DNA of 64,000 bases from Dielma sp000508965 (GCA_000508965.1 BAHV02000008.1:62001-126000), one strand, 5' to 3'. Positions 8,412 through 16,829 are shown, counted from the first letter of the stretch. Notes: a model not told the origin generated them from the sequence alone. Translations and numbers: made by a program.

Positions 8412-8667
8412 ATTTGATGGAGTATATTCACAACCCTGTCTATTTTGTTTTTGCTGCAAGCATTTTGACAAATGGTCAGGAAGCTTTGCTAATTGTTCAG
8501 CTTTTCCAGATGGTATCCCCTTAGAAATATGGCAGCATAAAAATGATCATACTCAGCCGTTTCCAGGAGATCATGGTATTCAATACGAAGAAGCTGAGCG
8601 CGAATGGCCTCCAGAGTTTGATGATTTAGTTTTGCTAGATGAAGATGAACTTTATGGAGAGAAGTAG
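8398..8667 (+). CDS. Small cysteine-containing protein paired with the MuF fusion
   Basis: The ATG at 8398 follows GGAGGGAGAAAA and overlaps the end of the MuF fusion gene by 14 bases, so the two are translationally coupled. The 89-residue product has CLFCFCCKHF and a downstream NCSAFPDGIP segment (possible metal site). An acidic tail follows the PFPGDHGIQYEEAE region. I have the impression that this Cys/AFPDGIP/PFPGDxGI pattern recurs as a small orphan protein in bacteria and phages. Close coupling to a gene carrying an effector-like domain makes an immunity or chaperone role possible, but nothing proves it. Confidence 0.6.
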   Translation: MKSNKFDGVYSQPCLFCFCCKHFDKWSGSFANCSAFPDGIPLEIWQHKNDHTQPFPGDHGIQYEEAEREWPPEFDDLVLLDEDELYGEK

Positions 8668-8675
8668 GGTGTTGT

Positions 8676-8864
8676 ATGTGTAACCACGCCTATGTAAAAA
8701 GAATTAATAAAACATATTATGATAAAAACTTAAAATGCAGGATTCTCATTGAAGAGAGTACCTGCATTTTTTGTGGCCGAAAAGAAACAGAAAGGAATTT
8801 TTATATGGACCCACCGAAACGGAAGCTGCCTAAATTCATTAAAGATGATCTATCAAATATCTAG
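8676..8864 (+). CDS. Small zinc-ribbon-like phage protein
   Basis: This 62-residue protein starts nine bases after the preceding gene. It has a single clear CIFCGRKETE motif and an N-terminal CNHAYVKR that could complete a Cys/His zinc site. Its C-terminus is Lys/Pro-rich. It lies between the MuF module and the scaffold gene and is probably co-transcribed. The ribosome binding site is weak (AGTAGGGTGTTGT). Function is unknown. Confidence 0.5.
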   Translation: MCNHAYVKRINKTYYDKNLKCRILIEESTCIFCGRKETERNFYMDPPKRKLPKFIKDDLSNI

Positions 8865-8964
8865 CCCTGAGCATGGCATATAAACTGCTGCTTGTCCCGC
8901 ATATGACATTTAAACTATGCCCCTACCGGAGAGAACCGGATATAAAAAACACAGGAGAAAAGTT

Positions 8965-9537
8965 ATGGAATGGTTAAAAGAATTTTTAGGTGATGAATTA
9001 TATGCACAGGTATCTGAGAAGCTGAAGGGCAACGATAAAGTAAAGCTTGCCAATCTGGCCAGTGGTGAGTATGTTGCCAAGCAGAAATATACAGATAAGG
9101 AGTCTGAGGTCGCTACCCTTAATACTGAACTTACAGCTTTAAAGGATGCGGCTAAAAAGTTTGAAGGAATTGATGTTGATGCACTGAATCAGAAAATCAA
9201 AGACCTTGAAACAAATTCCGCAAAAGAGATTGAAAAGGTAAAGCGTGAATCAATAGCTAAGGAACTCTTATCCGGATATAAATTCACATCCAAATTAGCA
9301 CAGGAATCAGCACTCAACAAGCTCTTATCAAAGGATTTAAAACTTGATGGAGATAAGCTGCTGGGAGCTGATGATTTCATGAAGTCATTACAAACAGAGT
9401 GCCCGGAAGCCTTTGTAAGTGATGATAATTCTAAAGGTAGTGTGAGCAGCTTCACACCTTTTGGTGGAACAGCTGCAGAAGCAAATAAGGGATTCGATTT
9501 TGGCTTTCAAACAGTGATCCCAAAACCAGAAAAATAA
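8965..9537 (+). CDS. Phage scaffold protein (GP20-like)
   Basis: The start at 8965 is set by ACAGGAGAAAAGTT; the longer frame beginning at 8917 has no ribosome binding site and runs through an intergenic stretch with a small CCGG hairpin. The 190-residue product opens MEWLKEFLGDELYAQV. It has a coiled-coil core (ESEVATLNTELTALKDAA and onward) and a glycine- and phenylalanine-rich tail. This is the layout of phage GP20-type scaffolds, which template the capsid and are then removed. It directly precedes the capsid gene, as expected. Confidence 0.82.
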   Translation: MEWLKEFLGDELYAQVSEKLKGNDKVKLANLASGEYVAKQKYTDKESEVATLNTELTALKDAAKKFEGIDVDALNQKIKDLETNSAKEIEKVKRESIAKELLSGYKFTSKLAQESALNKLLSKDLKLDGDKLLGADDFMKSLQTECPEAFVSDDNSKGSVSSFTPFGGTAAEANKGFDFGFQTVIPKPEK

Positions 9538-9552
9538 AGGAGGAGTACAATT

Positions 9553-10455
9553 ATGGCAGAAGTATTAAACTACGCAAAACAATATTCACAGGCATTAGCA
9601 CAGAATTTTCCGTATGTATTATATTTTGGTGAGCTTTACGCAACATCAAACAATCAGCTTTACAAAGTCACAGGAGCAAACACGATCGAGATTCCAGTGA
9701 TTGAAACATCCGGTCGTATCGACGGTGACCGCGATACGATCACTGGGTTCCAGCGCCGTGCGTCAAACAAATGGGAGACGAAGGTTTTAAAGAATCACCG
9801 TACATGGGACACACTGATCCATCCGATGGATGTCGTACAAACGAATCAAGTTATGACCATTCAAAATGCAACAAAAGTCTATAACCAAGAGCAGAAATTC
9901 CCAGAAATGGATGCTTACACCATCTCAGCAATCCACTCACTAAAGACCGCCTTAGGTGCAGGTCATGAAGACGATACCACAGAATTAACGATTGAGAATA
10001 TCTTATCTACGATCGATACGATCATGGAAGCGATGGATGAAGCTCGTGTACCTAAAGTTGGCCGTATCATGTACTGCACACCAACGGTTGAGACGCTGAT
10101 CAAGAATGCAAAAGAGATTCAGCGTACTGTTGACCTGAAGGACGGAGCTAAAGCGCTGACACGTGAGATCAGCCGTATTGATGAGCTGACGATCAAAGGC
10201 GTACCAAGCGATCTGATGCAGACAGTCTATGACTTTACCGAAGGCTGGAAGAAAGGCGCATCCGCAAAACAGATCAATTTCTGTATCATCCACCCTGTTG
10301 CAGTCTTAACGCCGGTCATTTATGCCTTTGCTCAGGTGGGAGAACCTTCCGCTTTAACAAAAGGTAAATGGGTATACTTCGAGGAATCATTCGAGGATGT
10401 ATTTATTTTGAATCAAAAGGCAAAAGCAATCGCATTCAATGTGAAAGGAGAATAA
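9553..10455 (+). CDS. Phage major capsid protein
   Basis: The 300-residue product follows AAAGGAGGAGTACAATT, the strongest ribosome binding site of the head module, as expected for the most abundant virion protein. It resembles the SPP1/P22-type capsid proteins of Bacillota phages. Features include the N-terminal LNYAKQYSQALAQNFPYVLYFG, the loop IETSGRIDGDRDTITGF, and a C-terminal core ending in WVYFEESFEDVFILN. It assembles into the icosahedral shell on the scaffold. There is no maturation protease gene nearby, consistent with this capsid type. Confidence 0.85.
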   Translation: MAEVLNYAKQYSQALAQNFPYVLYFGELYATSNNQLYKVTGANTIEIPVIETSGRIDGDRDTITGFQRRASNKWETKVLKNHRTWDTLIHPMDVVQTNQVMTIQNATKVYNQEQKFPEMDAYTISAIHSLKTALGAGHEDDTTELTIENILSTIDTIMEAMDEARVPKVGRIMYCTPTVETLIKNAKEIQRTVDLKDGAKALTREISRIDELTIKGVPSDLMQTVYDFTEGWKKGASAKQINFCIIHPVAVLTPVIYAFAQVGEPSALTKGKWVYFEESFEDVFILNQKAKAIAFNVKGE

Positions 10456-10457
10456 CT

Positions 10458-10709
10458 ATGGTCATCGTAAGGAAAAACAATCGTGAATTAACGATTGATG
10501 AAACTCAGAAAGAAAAATACTTAGCTGATGGCTATTGTGAGGTAGTCAACGGTAAAGTTAAATTCGTTAAAAAGGAAGATCCGGAAGTCGAGAAGCTCAA
10601 GAAAGAAAATGCGGATCTAAAGAAAAAAAATAAAGAGCTGACTGAACAGCTGGAAGACTTGGAAAAGAAACCAAAGACAAAAACAAAAGCAGATCCGGCA
10701 GAGGCATAA
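10458..10709 (+). CDS. Small coiled-coil phage protein
   Basis: The start at 10458 follows AAAGGAGAATAACT two bases after the capsid stop. The 83-residue product has a short N-terminal domain (VIVRKNNRELTIDETQKEKY) and a Lys/Glu heptad-repeat coiled coil over residues 45-75. It sits between the capsid and head-tail connector genes. Proteins of this type in the same position are usually unassigned. It may be a capsid accessory or fibre protein. Confidence 0.6.
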   Translation: MVIVRKNNRELTIDETQKEKYLADGYCEVVNGKVKFVKKEDPEVEKLKKENADLKKKNKELTEQLEDLEKKPKTKTKADPAEA

Positions 10710-10711
10710 TC

Positions 10712-11044
10712 ATGATGAGTGAACGTGTAGTTGAAGAAATCAAAAGCATGTATGGGCTTGAGACTTCTGATGATCTCCTGCTGCGCTTCGTTAAAAAAGC
10801 AGCAGCATTAATCAAAAACTATTGTTCGATTCCCTCTGTACCTGAAGCACTCTTTTACACATGGGTGGACCTGTCTGTGGACCTGTATAATCTAAGCTTC
10901 AATAAGGCAGAAACAGACGGTAAGATAGCATCCATCAGTGAGGGTAATACATCAATCACTTACGTATCTTCAAAAGAGACTGAGCAGAGCACACTTGCTG
11001 CTTATATAGATACGCTGAATAAGTTTCGGAGGTTCAGATGGTAG
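10712..11044 (+). CDS. Head-tail connector protein (gp6-like)
   Basis: This 110-residue protein fits the gp6-like/DNA-packaging adaptor family: an N-terminal helix pair (VVEEIKSMYGLETSDDLLLRF), a YCSIPSVPEALFYTWVDLS core and a short variable end. These adaptors form a ring beneath the portal and extend the DNA channel. It lies first in a run of four short connector and tail-completion genes whose ends overlap. Confidence 0.75.
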   Translation: MMSERVVEEIKSMYGLETSDDLLLRFVKKAAALIKNYCSIPSVPEALFYTWVDLSVDLYNLSFNKAETDGKIASISEGNTSITYVSSKETEQSTLAAYIDTLNKFRRFRW

Positions 11045-11388
11045 ATAAGGCAGCAGCCCTGGACAAACTGCGTAAAGATAAGTGTGATATTTATCGGAAT
11101 GTAGAGGTTGAAAGTGATGGCATCACTAACTTTGAAAGGCAGATGGTTCATCAAGGTGTGCGCTGCCGATTGAGTACATCGAATCCCATCATCAATACGA
11201 CAGAAACAACAGCCAGCACGATCAACGCCTATACCGTATTTTTTCACCCATCTGTAGACGTTCGGGCAGGGGACAAGCTGGTGATCACTACAGCTATTGG
11301 ATATACCTATGAGCTGTACGCAGGAAAGCCGAATGGTTTTTCCGGTAGCCACATTGAAGTGAAAGCGAGTGAGGATGAATATGTCTAA
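11038..11388 (+). CDS. Head closure (stopper) protein
   Basis: The 116-residue product begins inside the previous gene with CGGAGG five bases upstream. It is strand-rich (CDIYRNVEVESDGITNF, RAGDKLVITTAIGYTYEL, HIEVKASEDEYV), like the SPP1 gp16/YqbH-type stoppers that close the connector after packaging. Position between the adaptor and the HK97 gp10-like protein supports the call. Direct sequence similarity is modest. Confidence 0.6.
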   Translation: MVDKAAALDKLRKDKCDIYRNVEVESDGITNFERQMVHQGVRCRLSTSNPIINTTETTASTINAYTVFFHPSVDVRAGDKLVITTAIGYTYELYAGKPNGFSGSHIEVKASEDEYV

Positions 11389-11854
11389 ATCTGAAGTTTA
11401 TGGTTTTCAGGACATGATCAAGACTTTCAAAATGCTGGGCGGTGATTTTGATACTGCAGCAGATAGAGTCGTGACTCTAACGGCCAATAAAGCAATGCAG
11501 GTGGCAAAAGACAATACACCTCGCGGGCAGTATCCGGATACGGTTGAGTTCACGACCAAAGAAGGCAAACGGGTCTCATTCAAGGTTACACAGAAGATGG
11601 GCGGTACCCTCATCAAATCATGGCATATGGGCAAGCTGAAGAAAAGTAAACGCAAGATTACCAAAGAATTCAACAATACGGCTGAGTATGCAATGTATGT
11701 CAATAACGGTCACAGGATCGTAAGGAAAGGTGTTACGATTGGTTATGTGAACCCCCAGTATTTCCTAGAGAAAGGGTTAGCGGTAGCCGATCAAGCGATG
11801 GATAAGCTCTTTCAACTGGAAGTGGAAAGGTTGAAAAAGAAACATGGATTATGA
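11381..11854 (+). CDS. HK97 gp10-like tail completion protein
   Basis: I chose the ATG at 11381, which follows GTGAGGATGAAT, over an upstream GTG at 11369. The 157-residue protein has the HK97 gp10/YqbI pattern: an N-terminal helix (VYGFQDMIKTFKMLGGDFD), a basic middle and the loop NTAEYAMYVNNGHRIV. This is the typical AxYVxxGH motif of gp10 proteins. It joins the head connector to the tail terminator. It overlaps its neighbours on both sides. Confidence 0.8.
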   Translation: MSKSEVYGFQDMIKTFKMLGGDFDTAADRVVTLTANKAMQVAKDNTPRGQYPDTVEFTTKEGKRVSFKVTQKMGGTLIKSWHMGKLKKSKRKITKEFNNTAEYAMYVNNGHRIVRKGVTIGYVNPQYFLEKGLAVADQAMDKLFQLEVERLKKKHGL

Positions 11855-12242
11855 ATTTAAAAAGCTTTTGGCAGCCTATTTAAAAACGATAGAGCCTAAA
11901 GTAAAGAAGATCTATACCGATAGTGTGAAGCAGGGGCTTGTTACTCCCTGCTTTTTCATTATCGATCAAGGCAAGCAAGGGACGAATGCCCTTTTAAGAA
12001 AGCATATCAAAGGAAGCTATGTCGTTTCCTATATCGGAAATGAGCGTACCAAAGTTGAGGATGCCTTGCTAGAACTAAATCATATCGGTCAATATACGTT
12101 GACTGAAAAAGAAACAGAAATTAATGATGACGTGCTGCAGTTCAGCTTTACCGTATCTGTACGATTTGATGTAGATACTGGCGAAGAGAAGATGCAGACC
12201 ATCGAGGAAGGAGTGAAAATGAATGTGGAAATCACAGAATAA
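11844..12242 (+). CDS. Phage tail terminator protein (DUF6838-like)
   Basis: This 132-residue protein lies just before the tail sheath and begins 11 bases inside the gp10-like gene. Its pattern (SYVVSYIGNERTKVEDALL and FSFTVSVRFDVDTGEE) resembles the YqbJ/DUF6838 tail terminators that cap the tail tube and form the joining interface to the head. Its 3' end overlaps the sheath gene by 20 bases. Confidence 0.7.
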   Translation: MDYEFKKLLAAYLKTIEPKVKKIYTDSVKQGLVTPCFFIIDQGKQGTNALLRKHIKGSYVVSYIGNERTKVEDALLELNHIGQYTLTEKETEINDDVLQFSFTVSVRFDVDTGEEKMQTIEEGVKMNVEITE

Positions 12243-13521
12243 AGTCAGACCCGGTGTTTATGTGAATGTAAAGGGATCTAAGGCACTGGCAATGGAAGTA
12301 GGAACACGAGGAACTGTGATCCTGCCTCTTGTATTAAGTTTCGGACCTACTAAGCAGTTTGTGAGCATTACGGATGTAACACAGACATTCAGCAAGCTTG
12401 GCAGAAATTATGCAGATGCAGAAATGCTGCCAATCAAGGAAGCAATGAAAAAGGCATTTGAGGTGTTGGTGTACAGAGTCAACGCAAATGGTACAAAGGC
12501 ATCTGCACAGGTAGCTTCAGAGCTGAATGCAGAGGCATTATATCCGGGTACAAGAGGAAACGACATCAGTCTTATTGTTACGACTGATAACAGCAAGTTT
12601 AAGGTCGAGACTTATCTTGATGCTGTGCTGGTCGATACGCAAAGCATCTCAGCGGTGGATGAATTTATCAGTAATGGATTTATTTCATTATCAGGATCAG
12701 GAGCTTTAGAGGCTGTTTCTGTAAATCTTGCAGGAGGCACAGATGGAACAGCAGCAGAAGTGGATTATAAGGATTGCTTGCAAGCAGCAGCTTTAGTTGA
12801 TTTTGAGACGATCGGCTACACAGGTACCGACGAGAAGATCATCCAGCTAGTTGTGGATTTTGTTAAGGAGCAACGAGAGTATGAAGAAAAGAAGATCGTA
12901 GGTGTTGTGGCTGCATCAGTCAATACATTTGACTACGAAGGCATTGTCGCAGTTAAGAATGGTGTTGTTCTAACTGATGGAACGATACTGCCGAAAGAAA
13001 AGGCAGTCGCTTGGGTAGCTGGAGCAACTGCCGGCGCACAGGTCGATCAGTCGAACACTTTCGCAGCTTATGAAGGCGCTTCGGATGTGGATATCCGCTT
13101 AACGAATGCTCAAGTGGAAGAGTCTATCAATCAAGGACTTTTTGTCTTTACACCGCGTAGCGGTAAGGTAGTGGCTGAATATGACATCAACACATTGACT
13201 ACTTATACAGATGAGAAGCCGAAGGACTTCCGGAAGAATAAGGTGATCCGAGTGTTGGATTCGATCAATAACGACATTGTGAGCATCTTTGAAGCAAATT
13301 TCATCGGCAAAGTACAGAACAGTGAATCAGGAAGAAATCTGCTGAAAGGTCATCTCACTGAATATATGAACAGTATGCAGGAGATGGGCGCTGTTGAGAA
13401 CTTCGTGCCTGATGATATCGTCATTAATAAAGGTACTGACAAAGATGCTGTGCTGATTACACTAGGTGTACAGCCAACTGATACTGTAGATAAGATATAC
13501 ATGGATGTGGAGGTGAAGTAG
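12223..13521 (+). CDS. xkdK: Contractile tail sheath protein (XkdK-like)
   Basis: The 432-residue product begins with MWKSQNKVRPGVYVNVK, the RPGVYxN motif typical of PBSX XkdK-type sheath proteins. It ends with the conserved sheath C-terminal fold (DVVSIF-like segment, VEVK tail). GAGGAAGGAG lies upstream. A sheath gene shows that the phage has a contractile myovirus-type tail. The sheath polymerises around the tube and shortens on infection. It is followed one base later by the tube gene. Confidence 0.93.
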   Translation: MWKSQNKVRPGVYVNVKGSKALAMEVGTRGTVILPLVLSFGPTKQFVSITDVTQTFSKLGRNYADAEMLPIKEAMKKAFEVLVYRVNANGTKASAQVASELNAEALYPGTRGNDISLIVTTDNSKFKVETYLDAVLVDTQSISAVDEFISNGFISLSGSGALEAVSVNLAGGTDGTAAEVDYKDCLQAAALVDFETIGYTGTDEKIIQLVVDFVKEQREYEEKKIVGVVAASVNTFDYEGIVAVKNGVVLTDGTILPKEKAVAWVAGATAGAQVDQSNTFAAYEGASDVDIRLTNAQVEESINQGLFVFTPRSGKVVAEYDINTLTTYTDEKPKDFRKNKVIRVLDSINNDIVSIFEANFIGKVQNSESGRNLLKGHLTEYMNSMQEMGAVENFVPDDIVINKGTDKDAVLITLGVQPTDTVDKIYMDVEVK

Positions 13522-13522
13522 A

Positions 13523-13990
13523 GTGGATAACAGAAGAATTGAAAATCTGCCATTGTGTAATCAGGGTGGCGCATACATCACTGTTGATGGTCAAAATCGT
13601 AAAGCATTTGAGATCGCAAAACTTGAAGCAAAAGTGGAATTAAAGATGTGGTCCAAGCAGCTGCTCGGCAATCGCATGGAGCAGAATCGACCTACAGGTG
13701 CAAAAGGCAGCGGAACCATTACAGTTTATAATGCCACTTCCGTATTCAGAGAAGCGTGTCATGAATATCTTGAAAATGGTACTTTTCCACCTATCTCCAT
13801 CCAGGCTTACAGTGACGATAAGGGATCAGCAGTAGGCAGGTCAGAAGTATTATTAAGAAATGTTGTACTGAATGAAGTGCCATTACTATTGATTGATGAA
13901 AGCAGTGAAGAAGGCTCGCAGTCCGATATTGGCATCTTGTTCAGCGATTACGATGTGCTGAGTGATTTCAAATTACCATCAAACTATTAG
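13523..13990 (+). CDS. xkdM: Tail tube protein (XkdM-like)
   Basis: The start is a GTG at 13523 after GGAGGTGAAG. The 155-residue protein has the XkdM pattern: an N-terminal LCNQGGAYITVDGQ, a conserved MWSKQLLGNRMEQNRPTGAKG loop, and GSGTITVYNATSVFREA. It forms the rigid inner tube of the contractile tail. Its place immediately after the sheath is the standard order. Confidence 0.9.
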   Translation: MDNRRIENLPLCNQGGAYITVDGQNRKAFEIAKLEAKVELKMWSKQLLGNRMEQNRPTGAKGSGTITVYNATSVFREACHEYLENGTFPPISIQAYSDDKGSAVGRSEVLLRNVVLNEVPLLLIDESSEEGSQSDIGILFSDYDVLSDFKLPSNY

Positions 13991-14001
13991 GAGGAATAAT
14001 C

Positions 14002-14406
14002 ATGAGTAAATTAAGTGCATTTTTAAATCCGGGGAAAACTGAATCAATCAAAGTTGTAGTCAGCAAACGTTTTAAGGATGAGTCAGGGAAGCCTGTAGAG
14101 TGGGAACTTGTGCCTCGGACAACAAAGGAAGCGCAGATGCTTTCTAAAAGCTGTGAGAAACGTGACAGAAAAGGAAGCATAAGTATCGATAACATTTCAT
14201 ATCAAAATAAGTTGATCTGCAGCTGTATCGTTTTTCCTGATTTAAAGAGTGCTGAATTGCAGGAAGCTTTTAATGTTATAGGTGAAGAGGAACTATTGAC
14301 TACGATGCTCTATCCGGGTGAATACGCAGGACTGAGAGAGAAAATCTACGAGCTTTGCGGCTTGGATGATGACATCAACGATGACATTGAAGAAGCAAAA
14401 AACTAA
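14002..14406 (+). CDS. xkdN: Tail assembly chaperone, short form (XkdN-like)
   Basis: The 134-residue product follows TTAGGAGGAATAATC. It matches XkdN-type tail assembly chaperones, which coat the tape measure during tail growth: LSAFLNPGKTESIKV, a middle beta region and YAGLREKIYELCGLDDD. The frame ends GCA AAA AAC TAA, placing a slippery A-AAA-AAC heptamer immediately before the stop. This is the short (G-type) product; the longer product is listed separately. Confidence 0.85.
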   Translation: MSKLSAFLNPGKTESIKVVVSKRFKDESGKPVEWELVPRTTKEAQMLSKSCEKRDRKGSISIDNISYQNKLICSCIVFPDLKSAELQEAFNVIGEEELLTTMLYPGEYAGLREKIYELCGLDDDINDDIEEAKN

Positions 14407-14570
14407 TCAAGCAGGACGGAGAGGCAGCCGTTGCTTACTTCGCCCTGCTCAAACTTAATCTATTGCCCCATGAATTTGACGAGCTTCCGCAGCGTGAAAA
14501 AGCGTTCGTGATAGCAAGTGCTCAAAGATACATGGAGCAGACAAGAAAAGCAATGAAGGGAGTGAAGTGA
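14002..14570 (+). CDS. Tail assembly chaperone, long form by -1 ribosomal frameshift
   Basis: Slipping back one base at the heptamer 14397-14403 joins the chaperone to a second frame. That frame reads LIKQDGEAAVAYFALLKL and onward to QRYMEQTRKAMKGVK, ending at 14570, two bases before the tape measure start. The second frame has no start codon of its own with a ribosome binding site and would otherwise leave 160 bases uncoded. This is the G/GT arrangement known from lambda, HK97 and many other phages, in which the long form recruits the tape measure. Product is join(14002..14403,14403..14570), 190 residues. Confidence 0.85.
14397..14449 (+). promoter_or_regulatory. Programmed -1 frameshift signal
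   Basis: The heptamer A-AAA-AAC (14397-14403) is in the correct phase with the zero frame. Six bases downstream an AGCAGG/CCTGCT stem pairs 14410-14415 with 14444-14449 and can be drawn as a stimulatory structure. The TAA stop of the zero frame directly follows the heptamer. Confidence 0.8.
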
Positions 14571-14571
14571 A

Positions 14572-16062
14572 TTGGCCAGACAGAAAACACTAGGGGCAGT
14601 GATTGCTTTGACGGATAATTACACATCCAAGTTGAATAAGATCGTCGCATCGACTGCATCCGCAGAAGATAAGGTAAAATCAGTGACTGCTGCTACCGAT
14701 AAGTTCAACGGTCGACTCAAAGATATGGGAAACGAATCCGATAAGACCTCAGGTAAAATGAATGGACTGATCGGCCGTTTCACTACCCTGATCTCAGCAG
14801 GATTTGCCTTGCGGAAAGCGTTCCAATGGGGATTGGAAGGTGTCAATATCGCCGCCACTCAGGAAGTGCAGGAGAACACGCTGAAAGCTATGTTAGGTAA
14901 TGACGCACTAGGCGCGGGACTGTATGATTATGTTTCTGATTATGCCAAGACCTCTATCTTAGGGCGAGAGGATCTGGCTAAAGGTATGATGAGCTACTTA
15001 CCGACAACGAAGGACTTCACACAGCTTCAGCGCTTGATCAATATGACGGAGCGGCTTTACGCGAAAGACCCGACACAAGGCTCTGAGGGTGCAGTATTTG
15101 CCATGAAAGAGATCTTATCCGGTGATGTTATGTCCATGCGTAACCGATATAATATTACCGGTTTCAGCGGAGAGGAAATCCGCGCAATGATCGGTTCGGG
15201 TGATGTGGAAGGCGCGCTGGATTATATCGATGAGAAACTGAGTCAGTTCGGCGCAAGTACGGAAGTTTTAGAAAAGAATGCAGCAGGCTTGACTGCTCAG
15301 ATGAATATGCTGTCATCAAATGCGAAAACAGCACTCGGTGAAAATATGAAGCCGGTCATGGAAGCTCTTATTCCGGTTGCAGAAAGACTGCTTGCCGATC
15401 TTGATGCAGGAAGATTTCAGCCATTCTTTGATGTGTTAGCAGTAAACGGCATTGCCTTAGCGAATGTGCTGGGGTTCGTTGCTCAGCATTTCGATAAAAT
15501 CATCCTTTTATTGGGTATCGGAACAGCGGCCATGCTTGCTTATCGATTGGTCACTTGGATGTCAGCCAGTCAGATGGGGATGTGGATCACGACTCAATTA
15601 AGTGCTACATTAGCACAGTATGGCTTTAATGCTGCTCTGCTGGCGTGTCCGTTGACTTGGTTCATCGGCTTACTGGCGATCGTGATCGGCCTGTTTGCCG
15701 CTTTCAATTCTGAGGCGGCTAAATTAAAAAGTATGGCCACTGATGTACCAGAGGCAATGGATCCAATGAGTAAAGAATTCCAGGATATGCTTGCTGGTAC
15801 TGCAGCAATCCCGGTCAATATAGAAAACGACGCTGTCAATGTGAAAGGGACTGTGGATATTGAGGAAGAAAACCTAAAGTACCTGCTGGATATTGCTGAA
15901 CGTGAATATATCGCAAAGTTTTCCACTGCAACATTGGCGCCTCAGATCTCAGTACAGATTGGTGAAGTGAAAGAGACAGCAGATATGGATGCACTCATGG
16001 GGCATGTTGCTGATCAGCTTCAGGAAATGGTCAATATCGAGGCTGAGGGGGTGTTTGCGTAA
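14572..16062 (+). CDS. Tail tape measure protein (short)
   Basis: The start is a TTG at 14572, with GGGAGTGAAG upstream. The 496-residue protein opens LGAVIALTDNYTSKLNKIV, the usual tape measure start. It is helical with a coiled-coil-like N-terminus and has a hydrophobic pair of segments near residues 310-380 (IILLLGIGTAAMLAYRL and FIGLLAIVIGLFAAF). It sets tail length and is ejected at infection. It is much shorter than PBSX XkdO, so the tail should be short. No lysozyme or peptidase domain is visible. Confidence 0.85.
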   Translation: MARQKTLGAVIALTDNYTSKLNKIVASTASAEDKVKSVTAATDKFNGRLKDMGNESDKTSGKMNGLIGRFTTLISAGFALRKAFQWGLEGVNIAATQEVQENTLKAMLGNDALGAGLYDYVSDYAKTSILGREDLAKGMMSYLPTTKDFTQLQRLINMTERLYAKDPTQGSEGAVFAMKEILSGDVMSMRNRYNITGFSGEEIRAMIGSGDVEGALDYIDEKLSQFGASTEVLEKNAAGLTAQMNMLSSNAKTALGENMKPVMEALIPVAERLLADLDAGRFQPFFDVLAVNGIALANVLGFVAQHFDKIILLLGIGTAAMLAYRLVTWMSASQMGMWITTQLSATLAQYGFNAALLACPLTWFIGLLAIVIGLFAAFNSEAAKLKSMATDVPEAMDPMSKEFQDMLAGTAAIPVNIENDAVNVKGTVDIEEENLKYLLDIAEREYIAKFSTATLAPQISVQIGEVKETADMDALMGHVADQLQEMVNIEAEGVFA

Positions 16063-16829
16063 TGAGTTATGCAATTTATATCAATTCAATGCGAATGCCG
16101 GTGAATCCGGAAACGTTTGACGATACCCTTGATCGTGGAGCGAAAGAATACGATATTCTTAACTCAGGAAAGGTAAGTCTTCCTGAGATGAGAGGCTTAC
16201 ACATTTATAAGTTTTCAAGTATCTTTCCGGCTCAGAATTATTCTTTCTGCCATTCCTGGCACCGTCCTGCCTATTACATTGAGCAGCTGCAGGAGATCTT
16301 CGATTCAGACAAACCTGTGTCTTTGACTGTATCCAACGGTACTTCTTATGGCGTATCGTGCAAGGTGATTTTAAAATCATTCAGTTTACAGGAAATTGAA
16401 ACAGGAACTTATGAATATGAAGTTACGTTACAGGAATATAAAGAGGTGCGGGTAAAAGAAACGGGTCTACCGGCAATACAGCGCCCGCTGCCTGTTCTTG
16501 ATCAGCCAACGGCAGCGGATGGCTCATCGATGCAGCCTGTATCCGCGTCGGCTTCGGTCTATGATGCAGTAACTTCGACAACAAAAAAGACTAAATCGAA
16601 CGTATTACCTACGTTAGCAAATAAAAAACCATGTAAGAACCCATTAACCACGGATCAGCAAGTCTATACTACAAGCTATCCGCCGAACAGCTGGCAGGGA
16701 GCACAGGAATTGAATGGTATGTCGGTACAAGGAACAGGTACATCGGCTGCCGGTGGGGCATTGGCTCAGATAGCTAAAAATAAAAATGTAATCACTACCG
16801 GTTATTTCAAGAGCAAGAGGTCATCATGA
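16062..16829 (+). CDS. Tail/baseplate protein (XkdP-position)
   Basis: The ATG shares one base with the preceding stop (TAATG). The N-terminal 135 residues (YINSMRMPVNPETFDD, HSWHRPAYYIEQLQEIF, TGTYEYEVTLQEYKEV) match the tube-binding part of XkdP/T4 gp53-like hub proteins. The remaining part is Ser/Thr/Pro-rich and of low complexity. It lacks the recognisable LysM domain usually found at the C-terminus of XkdP. It probably links the tail tube to the baseplate hub. It overlaps the XkdQ gene by four bases. Confidence 0.75.
   Translation: MSYAIYINSMRMPVNPETFDDTLDRGAKEYDILNSGKVSLPEMRGLHIYKFSSIFPAQNYSFCHSWHRPAYYIEQLQEIFDSDKPVSLTVSNGTSYGVSCKVILKSFSLQEIETGTYEYEVTLQEYKEVRVKETGLPAIQRPLPVLDQPTAADGSSMQPVSASASVYDAVTSTTKKTKSNVLPTLANKKPCKNPLTTDQQVYTTSYPPNSWQGAQELNGMSVQGTGTSAAGGALAQIAKNKNVITTGYFKSKRSS

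Noticed and set aside
14407..14570. Separate gene or pseudogene after the tail chaperone
   Set aside because: No start with a ribosome binding site exists, and a correctly phased slippery heptamer explains it as the frameshift extension of the chaperone.
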